Positions 1 through 13,009 of a stretch of DNA of 64,000 bases are shown here, piece after piece. A program made the position numbers and the translations under genes. The notes below the pieces were generated by a model, which was given only the letters and a program-made list of their open reading frames with translations, had not been told where the DNA came from and did not search any database. Numbering within the stretch: the first letter of the stretch is position 1; each line of letters opens with the position of its first letter. Origin of the DNA: Dendrocalamus latiflorus (lineage: Eukaryota; Streptophyta; Magnoliopsida; Poales; Poaceae); the NCBI GenBank assembly GCA_017311315.1, contig CM029666.1:4644176-4708175 (forward strand), written 5' to 3'.

Positions 1-68
1 CACAGTAGACGATGTGCACTGGGAGCCATACTCCCATCAGGAGTTAGAGGCCCATGCTCCTCACGGCC

Positions 69-984
69 TGTCCTACTGTGTTTGCATGACCGGGACTACT
101 GGCTGACCCGTAGGGTGCTTGTGTTCGACGTCTTCATTAAGGACTATACGGCGCATCGTTTGATACGCTAGTTTGGCCTACGCCAGGTGGTTCCAGTACC
201 TGTTGGGCGGCATGTGCCCAACAACGTGCACGGGTGAGTAATCGTCATAGATGTTCCTCTTTTTACTGGTGTCTCATATGCACAACTTCTAACTACATGT
301 TACATCTTGCAGGCATAATAGGAAGGGAGTCCGCCATGGCATAGACTGGGGGAGGAGGATGGACACATGGGTATAGCAGTGGGAGGCGTGCTGCGGGACT
401 ATGCATAGAAGGACACCCTCTACGACCATAGCGCGTATGAGGAGTACCTTCGTTGGTACCCTCCTCGAACATGTACCAGGCTGGTACTTGCTATCGACCC
501 ACTCGCACCACGCATCCTAGCACTGACTGACACATACCCTATAAACTTCGCGCAGAACGTGCTCCACATGGTACGCTACATCATATTTTTAAAACTTTGC
601 TTCTAGGAACCCACTTACAAGTTGTACCTTGCCGTGTTTTCATTGTAGGTGGGCATCAGTAGTGAGATTGAGAGGTACTCCCACTTTGTGTTTCAAAGGA
701 TCACCGATGGTGTGGTGGTCACACGCAAGGAGGCGACCCAGGCTTTTTGTTGTGTCATAGCTGAAGTCGATCGTATTGTCACCCTGTTGCCGTGCACTAG
801 GCTCCTAGAGGTTGATACGCTGATGTTGATAGTATGTCCGGTGGTACCGTCCAATCCGCCAGCACAGCAGGCGGGAGGGTCAGCGCGTCCATGTGCGTCA
901 TGCCCTGATGAGGCTAGAGGCTCGGCTATGCCACGTTTGACACAACCGCGGCCTGACGAGTTTGTAGGGTATGCTAGGACATAG
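69..984 (+). pseudogene. Plant mobile domain (PMD) gene remnant
   Basis: Reading through stops and one frameshift gives the typical plant mobile domain text: RDYWLTRRVLVFDVF, then FGLRQVVPVPVGR, DWGRRMDTWV, and KDTLYDHSAYEEYLRWY followed by LAPRILALTDTYPINFAQNV. Two introns with GT-AG ends fit the frame (about 234-312 and 571-648), so three exons are visible (up to 233, 313-570, 649-984). In-frame TAG stops lie at about 169, in the codon after MDTWV, and near 406; a frameshift lies near 390. The PMD family is found in MULE and gypsy-associated genes and in MAIN/MAIL-type proteins. The 5' part lies outside the window. The last exon (VGISSEIERYSHFVF) is the usual low-complexity C-terminal part. 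This copy cannot make a normal protein; whether it came from a transposon or a host gene cannot be told here. Confidence 0.7.
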
Positions 985-2499
985 CCTTGTACAACACCAG
1001 CGTCGCAGTACGTGGGTCCTCTGGACTCCTTCGCCTACCACATGTAGCACACATAGGGTGTGTATGACCTATCGTACTTCCCTCCAGATGGCTTTTCGCG
1101 TGCCATGGCGCTAGCCCAGGGTACTTCGCGTTGATGTTTGTTTGCTCGCATTGCCTTATTTGATTAACAACAATATTTGCACTACAAATCTTGTGCACTC
1201 TTATGGATTAGGGCCTCCCCAGGCAACCCAGACATGCACGACTTCCTTGTGGACCCAGATCCGATACCTCATCTCACACCCCCTGAGGTTCTCTCCAGGT
1301 CACAGCTCACTGGCGCACCAATACCCACATAGGCGGCAGTGCTATCCACCCCTTCGGCTCTCAAACCTTGTTAGTTTAGGCCTCCTGACTGTCTTTCCCT
1401 CTTGGGGCCAAGGCCCCGACACCTAGCACAGAGGAGGCCCAAGCGAGGCTGTACAGGAGGACATGGAGGTGGAGTGGGCTGTGGCAACACGGGAGGGGAT
1501 GCTAGGGGTGCTGTTGAGGGGGCCTAGTAGGGGCCGTTTCCCTGTGCTGGCTGTACTTTTGTTCATTATGTGATACTTAAATTTCATACTTAATGTGTGA
1601 TGTCTCAAATACTGTTGCATTCTTATGTGCACTTGTTTATACAATGTATGTTTGTTCAATGCATATCAACGGCTCTAGCTTGATGCACGTGACATAATGA
1701 TGCAACAGTCCACTCAATAAATTGCGACCACAATGACGCGTCCACCATTTAGTTACATGTTTTAGGAGATTGAACATAACTGCATACAACATGGGAGGTT
1801 ACTGTGGTACAAGCTTCTCTGGCTGTGCCTAATGGTAGAAGGTGCCTCACGCTACACACATAGAGTATTCTACAGGGCAGTGCCTTGGACGTGGCTAGGC
1901 GTCCTTGTAATGGCACGCACATATGCAGCCAGGGTTCGTGCAGCAGCATATGGGATCATAGGAACTTTTATGTTCATGACCTCATTGCCCCTCTTGCGCT
2001 GGATCTGTTGGCGGATGCCATCGTTATGCTCATTGAGATTGTTAATTCACGCCTCCAACTCTTCGATTTGGTCCCACAACGTATCCATGTACATCAAAAC
2101 GTAGCGTTCATGAGGAGGATCGATCCAGCGGATAAAGTTGCATTTCGCCATCTGTTGCAAAGGGGGGGGTTAACATGCAATCTCTATAAACGGTAATAGA
2201 AAATAAACTATTGGCTACTTGTACCCCAGAGTGTGGGCATCAGAAGAAACATCATCTGCCATCAAAATGGTCATCCGTGACCTGCACGATCGCATTCTCC
2301 CTGTGTATGCATTACGGTCATACCGATTGAGCACGCTTGTTTGGCATCAAGTGGTAGTTAGGGCCAAAGTCCTCCCTCCTTTCGAGGGGAAGGTCTTGCT
2401 TAGGCGATGCTGGTCGGACTGTGTCGCATCCTGGAGCAATGACTCCGAAACCCTCTGTGTAAATCGCACTAGTCCAGGAATAGCTAGTGCACACTGTGG
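985..2499. other. Unassigned stretch after the PMD remnant
   Basis: No protein family, LTR boundary or RNA gene is recognisable. Short open frames exist on both strands but none shows a domain or codon bias. The first 200 bases may be the decayed tail of the PMD gene. Confidence 0.4.
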
Positions 2500-5047
2500 A
2501 ACAAAAAAATACATATTAAGCACCAATGACCAATAATATTAAATTAAGAGTACGACCTTATGGCTAAGTCTTACATCAATGCTCATTGGCAACAATAATA
2601 AGGCAAATAACTGCGGAAGCAAGCTGATAAAAAGCGAAGCCCAAGCCTGCCCACAGGCAAACGACAGTAAGACGCGGCCTACTTGTCTAGGTCATCACCG
2701 TAGTCGAAGTCATCTTCCTATGTGTGGAGATAACAAGGTGAGTACAAACTTGTACTCCGCAAATCACACGGAGAAATGCAACATAGTGATAAAGGCATTA
2801 ATGAAAGGCTTATAGGGTTAGTTTGAGCATAAAACAATATGTAAAGAAATACAGTAAATAGATTGGAACTATTGAATTTAATACAGTAAATAAAACAATA
2901 TTTGTATTTGAATATAATATCGTCAGTACAGGCTCCGACCAAACACCAACCTATCCACGGGCATCCCACCCGGACCATCTTTTCCAAAAGATCTCGTATG
3001 GATTCCATCCATCCACACGCTTTTCACCACTCATGGATTCCATTTATCCACAAACTTTCCATCTCTCATGGATTCTATCCATTCACAAGGTTTTCACAAA
3101 TCATTTTGAAAAACAAAATCTAATCTATGAAAATTTTTTACTCGGCATGCCCATGACCACCACGCAATTAACACACTTTCTTAGGTGTGAGGTGGAGAGA
3201 TCATGACAAGGTTTTTACAATGCAAAGCCTTCAGCCTGGCCAAGCCAACTCTAAGATTTCACCCCAGTAAGGAATCCACCAGACCGGGACCCCCTCTTGA
3301 GCCGAGTGAGACTTCTCATGGCCTACGCCACGCTCACTTTCAACCTACAACAAGACTCAGGTTGATACCCACAAATTAATCAGTCAGGACTGTTCTATAC
3401 CAACCTTGTGGTAGTATGATAGGGCTTTGCAATAGTAGTTCATAGACCGGTCCTTAATTAACTTAGGCTCAACCACATATCCCTGTGCATGACAATCAAC
3501 ATCGTATCTCCGAATGACAGTGCATGCCTGCACCCACCACCTAACCATTAGCCTAGGTCTAAAACAGGTTTTATATTTTATTTTGAAATAATTTTATAAT
3601 CCTTTTTGACTCATCGAAGTCAAGAATACATTCTAAAAGCTTATCATTTTATGTAAAAAGGTTATCCCAAAACAAAGATTAAGTCTATGCAGGTCTAAGC
3701 ATTTGATACAAAATTTCTCTAGCCCATACTAATGTACTAACTAGAGTTTTAATCTAGAGTGACAAGGTGTTGAGGGATTCAATGGCAATGGGGAATTTAA
3801 CAAGTAGGCAAGAACTAAATTTAAAACTAAATTGAAATACATTAAATAAAATTAAGCATGCAGTGTAATTTAAATCAAAATAATTTTATTTGCAAACTGG
3901 GTACAACATGGTCAAGTTGTGACTTTCCTTGCTCCGCGGTTGGGTGCAAATCATCGTCGTAGAACTCTTCCGAATCGTCACAGTCTACACGTGAAAATAA
4001 CCCACTAAATTCAAATAAACTCTAAATATTTTAATTTAGGACAGAAAGGGATAGAGGGGATTTTTTTGATGAATTTAGAAATTTGAATGGGCTCAATCGG
4101 AGTTAGGATGAAGGAGAACGGGCTCTCGGAAGTTTAAATTCAGAGAAAAAGAAAAAGGTTGATTTTCTGGAATTATTTTTCTAAAGGAAATTAGAATTAT
4201 GACGTCAGCCCTGAGAATTTATTTTCAACCGAATTATTTTTCTATTGGAATTGGGATTATGATGTCATGTTGACGTCAGCCCTGAGTGGATTTTTCGGAC
4301 AGGCGACTAACATGTGGGTCCCGTTCTATGGACCGGATCCATGGATGAAGGGGACGGCCGAGATGGCAAGGGGGTGGGGCGTGGTAGTCGGTGCTTGCGT
4401 GGTGCCCGCTTGGCATCCATCTCACCCCAACGCTGACGTGGCGAGGCGTCGGCAAGGAGGCGCTCGGGGCTACGGCGGCGACCAGCGAGAGGCAGAGGAG
4501 GGAGAGGAGGCCTCAGGGATTCTTCTGTACATCGTCGGGGAGCTCGACGGTGCTCATAGAAGGCCGGCGACGAGGAGGGCGGTGGAGGAGGCTCAGGGCT
4601 CCGGTGCGGCGGCGCTCAGGCGACGTTGAGGCTCGACCGAGGGGTGGGCGAGACTGGCGACGGCACGTTGAGGCCAGAGGAGTTGGTAGTGAGGCACGAC
4701 GAGGACCGAGACGGCGAGGGGAGCTCGTCGGAGTTTGGGGCGGTGCTTAGAGAGAGGAAGCATGGCGCGGGCAAGCTCGAGTGGTTGAGAGGGGAAATTG
4801 AGGGTGGAGGGAGGTGGAGCGGAGAGGGCCGAGGCCAGGAGGGGTATTTATAGTGGCGGAGGGGAAGCAGGCCGGCACAGATTGCTCGTCGGAGAGGCGG
4901 TGGTTGCGGGGGAAGAGGGAAGAAGCGGGTGCAAAGTAAGACGTGACAATACTCTACCTCGCCAACTTTTTAGATCGACATGACTATGCTATACCTCCCC
5001 AGCTTTTCAGACCAACAAGACAGGATCCTGCAAAGTAGGACGTGACA
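2500..5047 (-). repeat. Probable Ty3/gypsy-type LTR, minus strand
   Basis: Read on the minus strand the block starts with TGTCACGTCCTACTTTGC (+ end at 5047). It then carries a TATA box (CCACTATAAATACCCC, near 4850), a GC-rich stretch beginning CTCCGCTCCACCTCCC, and a long AT-richer tail, the usual build of a long grass gypsy LTR. The tail includes a segment rich in GGATGGAATCCAT-like repeats (about 2990-3100). No polyprotein is attached, so a solo or truncated LTR is likely. The left edge near 2500 is a guess. The open frames at 4267-4983 are non-coding GC-rich LTR sequence in my reading. Confidence 0.4.
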
Positions 5048-5374
5048 GCTTCCTGTTGACACCGATATGGTCATCAAACCTAAAAACATGAACAATAATA
5101 ATAAAATAGTAATAATCATCATCATTATAATTAAATTAATAAATTATGCTAACGGCTAATATCTGTTACGACTGGTTTATAGCAACAATACATGGGTTGC
5201 GACCACGTTGGTTTCGGCCGTGAGGTTTTCCGTCGACATCAGTGCCGGATTTGCTTCACTTGGTCATGAATGTTGTGTACTTAGAAACCCCCTCAAGTGC
5301 CTTGAGTACTCGGAAGGCTTCAACTCTCGGAAGACTTCTTCAACTGCCTTGTGTGTAGAAGACTTCGACCGAAA

Positions 5375-5530
5375 TGAACAGTACTCGAAAAGTGAACAGT
5401 ACTCGAAAAGTGAACAGTACTCAAAAAGTGAACAGTACTCGTAAAGTGAACAGTACTCGTAAAGTGAACAGTACTCGAAATGAACAGTACTAAAAAAGTG
5501 AACAATACTCGTAAAGTGAACAGTATTCAG
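5375..5530 (+). repeat. 18-bp tandem array, nine copies
   Basis: The unit TGAACAGTACTCGAAAAG starts at 5375, 5393, 5411, 5429, 5447, 5465, 5481, 5499 and 5517. Eight steps are 18 bp except one of 16 bp. Because 18 is a multiple of three, reading frames stay open on both strands; these are not genes. Confidence 0.9.
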
Positions 5531-5569
5531 AGCGAACAGTTGGTCAACCATTATAGTTTGATCATGTTG

Positions 5570-5995
5570 GTCGGCCATGATATCTTCAACCGACGTGGTT
5601 CAACCATGATAATTCGACCATGTTATCTTTGACATCGTTGGTCGATGGTGATATTTCGATCACGTTGGTCGACCCCAACGATGATATTTCAACCACGCTG
5701 GTCAACCGCCATATTTTGACAATGTTATTTTTGATCATGTTGGTCAACGGTGATATTTCGACCACGTTGGTCGATGATAGTATTTCGACCACGTGGTTCG
5801 ACCCCGATATTTCAACCACACTGGTCGACCACCATATTTTGACCATATTATTTTTTTAACATGTTGGTCGATGGTGATATTTTGGCTACGTGGTTCGATG
5901 ATGATATTTTGATCACGTGGTTCGACCATGATATTTCGACCATTTGGTTCGACCACTTGCTGTCGACCATGATGTTTTCTTCGGCGTTGCACTGA
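5570..5995 (+). repeat. Degenerate tandem repeats built on GATATTTCGACCACG
   Basis: About fifteen imperfect units of roughly 25-30 bp alternate GATATTTCGACCA with CGTTGGTCGA-like segments. The pattern is similar to motifs in the inverted relative at 15.6-15.9 kb. Confidence 0.7.
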
Positions 5996-6859
5996 ACAAC
6001 ATGTTGATCAGCCAAACGCATGCATGGGTATTTTTCCCATGCCGATAGGAAAGTGGCGCAATAACTGCATGCCTGGAGAAGTTAAGCATGCTCAAACTAA
6101 ATAATTAATAGTGACTAATAGTAATACTAATGGGCCCACGGCTCAGCCGTAGTATGCAAGTAGAACAGGGTCTGAATATCACACGTCCTGCACGATCTCA
6201 AGTAAAACCAGCCACAACACTCGAGCGTCCCAATAAGTTAATGTTCTATGTAACCGCAAGTAAAACTGATTGTAGCACCTGAACTGCCCGTTAGTGGAAA
6301 GACAAAGTCAAACATAGAAGTTGCCATAATTCCCTCAAAGCAACCACTTTCGCACCCTTGCGCTATAAATAGGGCGAAAAGACGGAGAAGAACACAGATG
6401 GAGGTGGACACGGACGAAAAAGCTATTGGAGGAGGACCTGGTTTATATTCGTGGATGGTTTGGTTCTTATCTATGGATAGATGAGAATGTTTTATACGTT
6501 TGTGTGCTGATGATGGTCAAGTTATGAAGAACTTATACCAGCGAAAAATGTTATTTGAGCTTTGCATGCGCAGGTGAGCGTGGTGACGGTTATGGTCGGT
6601 GACGAGGAGAATCAGGACTAGGATGGGGAATTTTGAGGTCTAGGTGGTTGAGAATGTCATGCGAGGTGGTCGGGCTCACGTTGGAGCACGTAGAGATCAA
6701 AAGTGGTGATTCATAGAAAAGCTACGGGCGGTACGGTCTAGGAGGTTTTGACACGGAAGATGAGGGTGCATAATGAAGATACGGGAGGTGCTTTTCTAGA
6801 GGTTTCGTCACATGTTGAATTAGGAGCTATGGATGGAGTCTATAACTTGGAAGTTCTTT

Positions 6860-7083
6860 AAGTCAAAACCTGGCGGCTTTTGGCTTTTGCTACAGTACCT
6901 AAATTTCAAACGGAGTATTTTCTCAACACGTGGTGTACAAGTTAAACAATTTACACGTTAAAAGCCCAACATCTGTACCAGCCAAAATCGCAAGTGAGTA
7001 TCTGTCTCTCCGTAATCTATATCGTAAACAGCTAAAATTCAAAAATTTCAGCCAAAAACTACAGCCGAAAAGAACAGGCCCAT
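6860..7083. mobile_element. MITE-like insertion inside LTR copy 1
   Basis: Comparison with the relative at 14.7 kb shows about 220 extra bases here. The segment ends in GAAAAGAACAGGCCCAT, the reverse complement of the GGGCCTGTTC end common to grass hAT-type MITEs, and is filled with GCCAAAA/CAGCTAAAATTC motifs. The left end is decayed. Confidence 0.45.
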
Positions 7084-7110
7084 AGAGTTTGGCTAAAACC
7101 TATGTTGAGA

Positions 7111-9596
7111 AGGTTTCGGATCCCCTGGTTTTCGGTAGAGATAATGTTTTGAGTAGTGCTTGAGGTTAACACGGTTTGTGATGCTAACCTCTGAAAGCAG
7201 GGAGAGACTATGGGTTAATATACAACGGTTTTTAGAGGGCTTTCGTCGAAAAAGATTTTATGGGTGCTTATCAGTGTACTTTGTAAATCAACGAAATTCC
7301 GGTAATAAAGATAGTCTTAATCAATCTAGTTCTTGATTTGCTTGAAGTACGCTGATGATTGATGATAATTTGGATCATACGACAACGAACAAAACAATCG
7401 ATCGAGTGATCAAAACCATCATCAATCGTCAATTTTTTTAAAAAAAACAACGACAATCATATACCCTCTAGTAGATCCTACACTATCCGCATGCGGTCGC
7501 CGGCAGCAGTCCGGCCAGTCCACCCGCGCGCGCTCCACGCCTTGCCGCGCGCTGACCGCCGTGGCCGCAGCCACCTCACGCAAACTCCTCGGTCCGTTCG
7601 CGCGCGTGGCCACTACCACGACCCCACGAGCTAGCCCCCGCACGCACCTACGACTCGACTCGACTCGACCGATGAGCAGGTCCGTGGTGCACGCCGACGA
7701 GCTAGCGCCTGCGCCGCGTGGAGCCAGCGCCTCTCGGCCGGCTAGTACAGACCTACCTACCTAGCTTGCTAGCAACGAATCGATTACCCTTACCCCCATA
7801 TTAAGCAGACGTGTGTAGTCACTGTTTTTATTGGAGTCCAGTTCCATCATAAGTCAACAGGCCACCGAAGTACAGCACTAATGTAACTAAATTGGCCGGT
7901 GTTAACTTTGCGGCGCCGGGTGCAATGCTAGCTTATGCGCTCCAGATCAAAACTTCACTGCTGCTATTTGACAAGCAATTTTGGGAACACTTTGTTCGGC
8001 TGTGATCGATGCGCATCATCTAGGACATGTATACATGCAACTAGATGTGTGTTTCGCACTTTCCACTGAACTTAGATATTGAGTGGATTCTTTTAGACCG
8101 TGGTTTATGATTTATGACGTAAAATTTTGAATTCTGCCTGTTCGCTAGAGGCAGTATGCAAAGAAAAATAGTCGCATGTAATTTTGGTCGATACACATGA
8201 ATTCATTACACTTTTTACTATAATATTTCTGTTAACATCATCTTAAAAATCACACTATTTAAGACCCCGCTCATCAGCTTCTGGCTTATTTTTCACTATT
8301 CATAAATTTCGTCTTTTTTTTGAACTTTTGGCTTTTTTGAGCTTTTTTGCCGGTTCTTTTTTCCCCATATTCGTTTGTATTGTCCGTGTTGAGCTAGCAT
8401 TTTTTTTCTATTTTTAAATTTTTTAGATTTAATTACGTAAAATAAACCATCTTCAGCTATAGTAAAATTTCAGTTATAAACTATAGCTTTTCAACCTAAA
8501 TGTTCTTGTAGTATAAAGTATGAGATATAAGCAGGAAAGACGGAAGATGTTGTCTTTAGCCAAATAAAGACCACCGTTACCTGGCAATCAGGATGTTAGC
8601 CGTCCGGTTTTAGTTTGATATCCATCTCTTCATGGAAGATTGACAGATACTCCACCACGATTTAGCTGCTATGACGGAGACAAGTCGGCGGAAAAGGAAA
8701 TTCTAGCTAGCCCCTCCGCATGTGGCCACTCTTTGACTCCACATTCTTCCCTTCTTCCTCAGCTCCAATTCTTTAATTAATTAATTAATCACCGGGGAAT
8801 CATATCGCTAGGAATAGATGCAAGCGTGCTAGACTGAGCTCAGCATGCACTGGAGCGATGGTTCCATCGATCCATCCATCTACTCTAATTAGTAGTGCAC
8901 TTCTGGCTCCAGCAGAGAGTGCAAAGATTCCAATTCTTCAGCTTTTGCAAAAGGCGATGATCTAGCTAGATAACAGACATATATATACATATATACTGTA
9001 GCTTTCCGATCCATAAACAATGGCAGAATATATGGGAAAGGCTCTATCTCCCTATGGCAAGGCGACAAGAGTGGAGGAGCGTCCTTCGGCTTCAGCGTCT
9101 TCAACTTCAGCTTTTTACCTTTTGGTTTCTAGTCTAATATTTTTTGATTTTATCTTTTTTTTCAGCATTTTAGTTTTGTGATTTTTTTGTTTTTTATTCG
9201 TTTGCATTGTTCATGATACGTTAATCTATTTTTTATTTTTATGTTTTAAATTTAATTATACTAAAAATTCACTAATAACTATAATATAAAATAAATCAAC
9301 TATAGTATAAAAAGACCATAAGCTGGCTTATATAAACTGAACTGAGCGGTCCTCTGTTCGTCTAGAAATGGTATCCGGTCCCCTGTGCATTTCGTTAATG
9401 AACGTACTTATTCGTCCAGTTAAGCTGGCCTGATGAGCTGTCATGTTCGTACAGGTTTCCTTGTATACCTTTTGTCCGTTTCCAATAATGTAATTAACCG
9501 GGTAGAGGAGTTTGCCCTTTTCTGGAAAAGAGAGATCCCAAATTTTCCCAATACGGGACGTCCCATTTCTACATACCACTGCCTATAGGTGTGGTA
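7111..9596. other. Unassigned, low-copy-looking stretch
   Basis: There is a GC-rich island at about 7480-7760 with no convincing protein. AT-rich MITE-like segments lie at about 8260-8520 and 9070-9330 (TTTTTTG runs with CAGCTATAGTA motifs). A TTAATTAA run lies at about 8775-8790. No gene is recognised. Confidence 0.4.
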
Positions 9597-9712
9597 AATG
9601 TATACGAATTATTCGTATTATCTACTTACCGTATTTGATAAGATACAGATAGAATATAGAATTTTCCATCTGATTAAAAATTTCTCTCTTATTAATATCT
9701 GTATTTGAATTC

Positions 9713-9808
<96 letters not shown>

Positions 9809-10206
9809 TATGAATTTTTACCATCCAAAATGTTATTTTATCAAAACTATTTGTATTCATATTTGATAAAGTAATATACATATTTTATAGCAATACGACT
9901 GATTAGTTGGATAAGTTTTTTTAATTCAATGTTAATTCGTGTTTCTTTAGGTGGAGTAAATGAATTAGAAAAATTAAGCGTGACTATGCGAAAATAAAAT
10001 GTCATTAATATATTCATACTACATAAGTTACGAGGATATCTGGATCTGATCGAATTGAGTAGATATTCGATTTGAATTCATATTCATTACAATATTCTAT
10101 TCGGATTTGTATTTAGGAATATTCAAATTTGTATTCGTTTACAAAATACGAACATGAATATGGTAAGAACACTATTCGATTCGTATTCGATCCGTTTCCA
10201 CCCCTA
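9597..10206. mobile_element. Non-autonomous DNA transposon with 9-bp target duplication
   Basis: The ends are inverted: AGGTGTGGTAAATGTATACG at left and, reverse-complemented, TAGGGGTGGAAACGGATCG at right. Flanks are ACTGCCTAT (9588-9596) and ACTGACTAT (10207-10215), 8 of 9 identical, the size of a Mutator-type duplication. The interior is AT-rich with repeated ATTCGTATTCG motifs and a large microsatellite. No coding capacity was seen. Confidence 0.65.
9713..9806. repeat. (GT)n(AT)n microsatellite
   Basis: About ten GT dinucleotides (9713-9732) run into about 37 AT dinucleotides (to 9806). It lies inside the transposon at 9597-10206. Open frames reading YIYIYIY are artefacts. Confidence 0.97.
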
Positions 10207-10599
10207 ACTGACTATAATCATTTGTTCAATTATTGCCATCCATTTCTTGATTTTATTAAGCATTCAGTCACCCTTTACATAGTTTTGATCTACGGAAGAA
10301 GAAACTCAGCATGTGTGTGCCTATGAACGGCTGCAACAAAAATGATAGTGTTTCCGTTCTTTTTAACTTATGGTTTATGCTTTATCTCAAACAAATAAAC
10401 ATGACAGTTTCTCTGTCGCTATTTCAAAATAGCTTATAAGAATAGCCATTTAGAAACGGCTTATCAGTTTTCAGTTTGTTCGCACAAGTGCTCTACTAGG
10501 AATAGAAACCATAAACCGCAACAATAAGTCACAGTTGAAAAGAATGCACACAATGCTAGTATGATATTAAATTAGTACTTTTGTTAGGCATATTATTAC
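10207..10599. other. Unassigned; probable MITE debris
   Basis: Segment 10330-10520 (ACTTATGGTTTATGC, AAATAGCTTATAAG) resembles hAT-type MITE sequence, but ends and a target duplication were not found. Nothing coding was seen. Confidence 0.35.
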
Positions 10600-11088
10600 A
10601 CTCTGATACCCCTTCTTATGCACAGTAGCCTATGGATCGAATCAGAATTTGTGAGATACGCACGAGCGTGTACGATATTAAGAACGAAGAAGATGAATCT
10701 CATAGATAAAATCAAAATAATGATGTTGAAACAATCACAATAACTGAAAAGATTTGATGAAGCAGACCGTAAATTCCTTAAGCATAATCTCAAAAGGGTA
10801 CAAGGAATTTATCATTTTTTCACAGTACTCTCAAATCTTTTAGGACATTCGGATCTTTATTCTATACAAGAATCTAATGTTAAAGAATAATCTAGATTTT
10901 AATCATCTCATGCATCTCTACCTTTAGATGAATGACTTCTTTGCTTTATTACTAGGATTCTTCATGACTAGCCCTCGTAGCTTTATATAGCTCCTCTAAC
11001 CCTCCATCAAAGTGGAATAGAAATCATACTCAAATAAAATTAGAAATCCTAATCCTATTATGATTTATTTAGAACTTCACATAGCACA
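10600..11088 (-). repeat. LTR with adjacent primer-binding-site-like motif, minus strand
   Basis: On the minus strand GGTATCAGAGT (10600-10610) resembles the initiator-Met tRNA primer site used by plant copia elements. Just upstream of it lies a block with TG...CA ends (about 10619-11088) and a TATA motif (GCTATATAAAGC, near 10985). No internal coding region follows, so this is a truncated element. Boundaries are approximate. Confidence 0.4.
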
Positions 11089-12798
11089 TATTTTCAAATA
11101 ATAAAAGCTACGATACGAGTGACCATGCTCAATCCATATATTCGGACGATTTAAGTATGAAAGTGCAACGCCTATGCGTTGAAGCACTTTCGACTATTCT
11201 ACTATTGAGTTGCTCGGGAATAATTCACCCGCATATTGATCTTACGGCAAACGGTTGGCTAAACCTGTAAAAAATTTGTGAGAATCTGGCTAGCTTGTTT
11301 GAAAAACTATCATTTTATTCAATTTTACTAGCAGTATATACACGTAAAAAAAGTTAGTGATCGTAAAGTGTATTCTCCAAACGCACCACACTAGATAATT
11401 TAACCCTCTTCGTACATATATTATCCGTGACGACGTGACGCGCCAATTGTTTGGTAGCTCGATGAACCGAGCGCAGTACTTCGCTTGGTAGTACTGCAGA
11501 TTTTTTTACTGTTCCCTGGTATATTAATCTTACACCGAGTCCAACAGTAGGGCAAGTTGTGTGAATTAGTCTGGTTAATCTCTTCCTATGGCATTACCAA
11601 AGAGACTCATCACATGGCCGTTTCTGTATAGGTGACAGTGGCTTCTTGTGGTGGTAAGATGTCAATATGTTCTTGAGGCTGTTGCTGCATCTCAGATTCT
11701 CATGGGAGGGAGGGAACAATAAAGAAGTCAGAGGAATGGCATGACCGGTGGTGATTGGCTAGAAGTGGCGGTGGGCAGGATGCACATGTGGGTTAATTTG
11801 GTTTAGAATCACAAGGCGCATTGGGAGAAGTACTGCTTGCCCTGCTGTTGCTTGGTTTTGATCAGAGATTCATAGTAATCTGTGGTGTTCATATTGGGGA
11901 TGATTTTTGACTGAAAATAAATAATAGTGGATAAAAAGTAGATTTTAGAAAAGGCGGTGAGCAGTGGAAAAGTGAGAGAGATACGCATACGAGACGGGAA
12001 GATGGAAGTGAGAGAAGTGGGGTGCATGATATGACCGTGACCACTACCTTATTCTTAGAGTGAGATGAAAGCGAGATGAGTGAAAAATCTGTTTTTAAAA
12101 AAACCAGATATTTATATTATCCTTTGCTTCAAATATAAGCTTAAAACAGTAACTAAATAAGAACACCCTTGAATCTGGCTTCATGGACTTGTCCCGTGTA
12201 CCTTTGAAAAAAACATTCGGATGATATTTAACAAAACCCTTGAAAGAAAAGATCCTACGAGGGACAAATCATAAAAATATCGCCCTGCAAATTCATGATG
12301 AACCGTTGAGTTTACAAAATAATCCTTTATCTTTTCTTTATAACCAGAGTTTTTCTATTTAAAAGCAGAAAATAATAATGCAAAAGTTTGTAAAGTTGTT
12401 GGTTGGATGGTCCAAGGTAGTTAGGCTTTTTGTCTTCTCAGAAAGTTGAAATAAATAAGGTGATTTTTTAAAACGAGTTCTCTATATGACTTTTTGAGTC
12501 TAAAATAATGTGCGCTATCTATATAGATATCTTCGTTGTCTGTTATCATATAAAAAAATATAGACATTAGCCGCTGCGCAAAAGATTAGAGAATATTATC
12601 GTTCATGGTATGTTTGTCTCACACCGGAATAGATGAATAGAAGCTAGCTACAGGGAGCTACTACTGGGTGGTGCCAAAAATAAATAAATAAATAAATAAA
12701 ATTCATCTCTGTCGTTACATCAATCGGCCAATGGAGGCATCTTCCCATTTATTCCATTCAAACGGAAACGCAGCTCAAGTACCCATCCTTTCCCTCTC
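11089..12798. other. Unassigned region upstream of MIR156
   Basis: No protein domain or element boundary was recognised. It probably includes the upstream regulatory region of the MIR156 transcript. An (AAAT)n run lies at about 12680-12700. Confidence 0.4.
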
Positions 12799-12799
12799 C

Positions 12800-12807
12800 T
12801 ATAAATA
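12800..12807 (+). promoter_or_regulatory. TATA box of the MIR156 primary transcript
   Basis: TATAAATA lies in a CT-rich context (CCCTCTCCTATAAATACC), the classic plant core promoter. Transcription would start near 12830-12840, about 180 bases before the first hairpin. No other TATA box is as well placed. Confidence 0.6.
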
Positions 12808-13009
12808 CCGTACAATCCCCTTCACAACTCACCAGCAAAATAAACAGTAGTGTTTTCTACAGAGATGTGTGTGTAGATTGTCTCAATAGACTATCTGCAA
12901 GACTGCAAGGGATGGGGTGATCAGTTTCTCAGAAGAGAATTCTTCTTGCTGTCTTGTTTAATTTGCTTGGCTTCTGTGTATTGAAGTTCTGGGGAGGAAG
13001 GGAGCGAGA

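Larger units (their letters stand above)
5054..7110 (+). repeat. LTR-like repeat, copy 1 (relative of the 14.1-16.3 kb solo LTR)
   Basis: Positions 6560-6850 match the reverse complement of about 14690-14960 over roughly 270 bases with many identical runs, for example GAGATCAAAAGTGGTGAT and the flanking GGTCGGGCT/GGCCGGGCT. Homology resumes at about 7084-7125 (GTTTGGCTAAAACC against GTTTGGGTAAAAACC) after an inserted MITE. Both copies also carry long tracts built on CGACCACG and related short motifs. Ends are not resolved in this copy, and it is more decayed than the one at 14.1 kb. Confidence 0.55.

Noticed and set aside
5375..5530. Regular direct repeats resembling a CRISPR array
   Set aside because: The units are adjacent with no unique spacers, and the genome is a plant's.
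9618..9881. Open frames reading YIYIYIYIY on the minus strand
   Set aside because: They are translations of the (GT)n(AT)n microsatellite.
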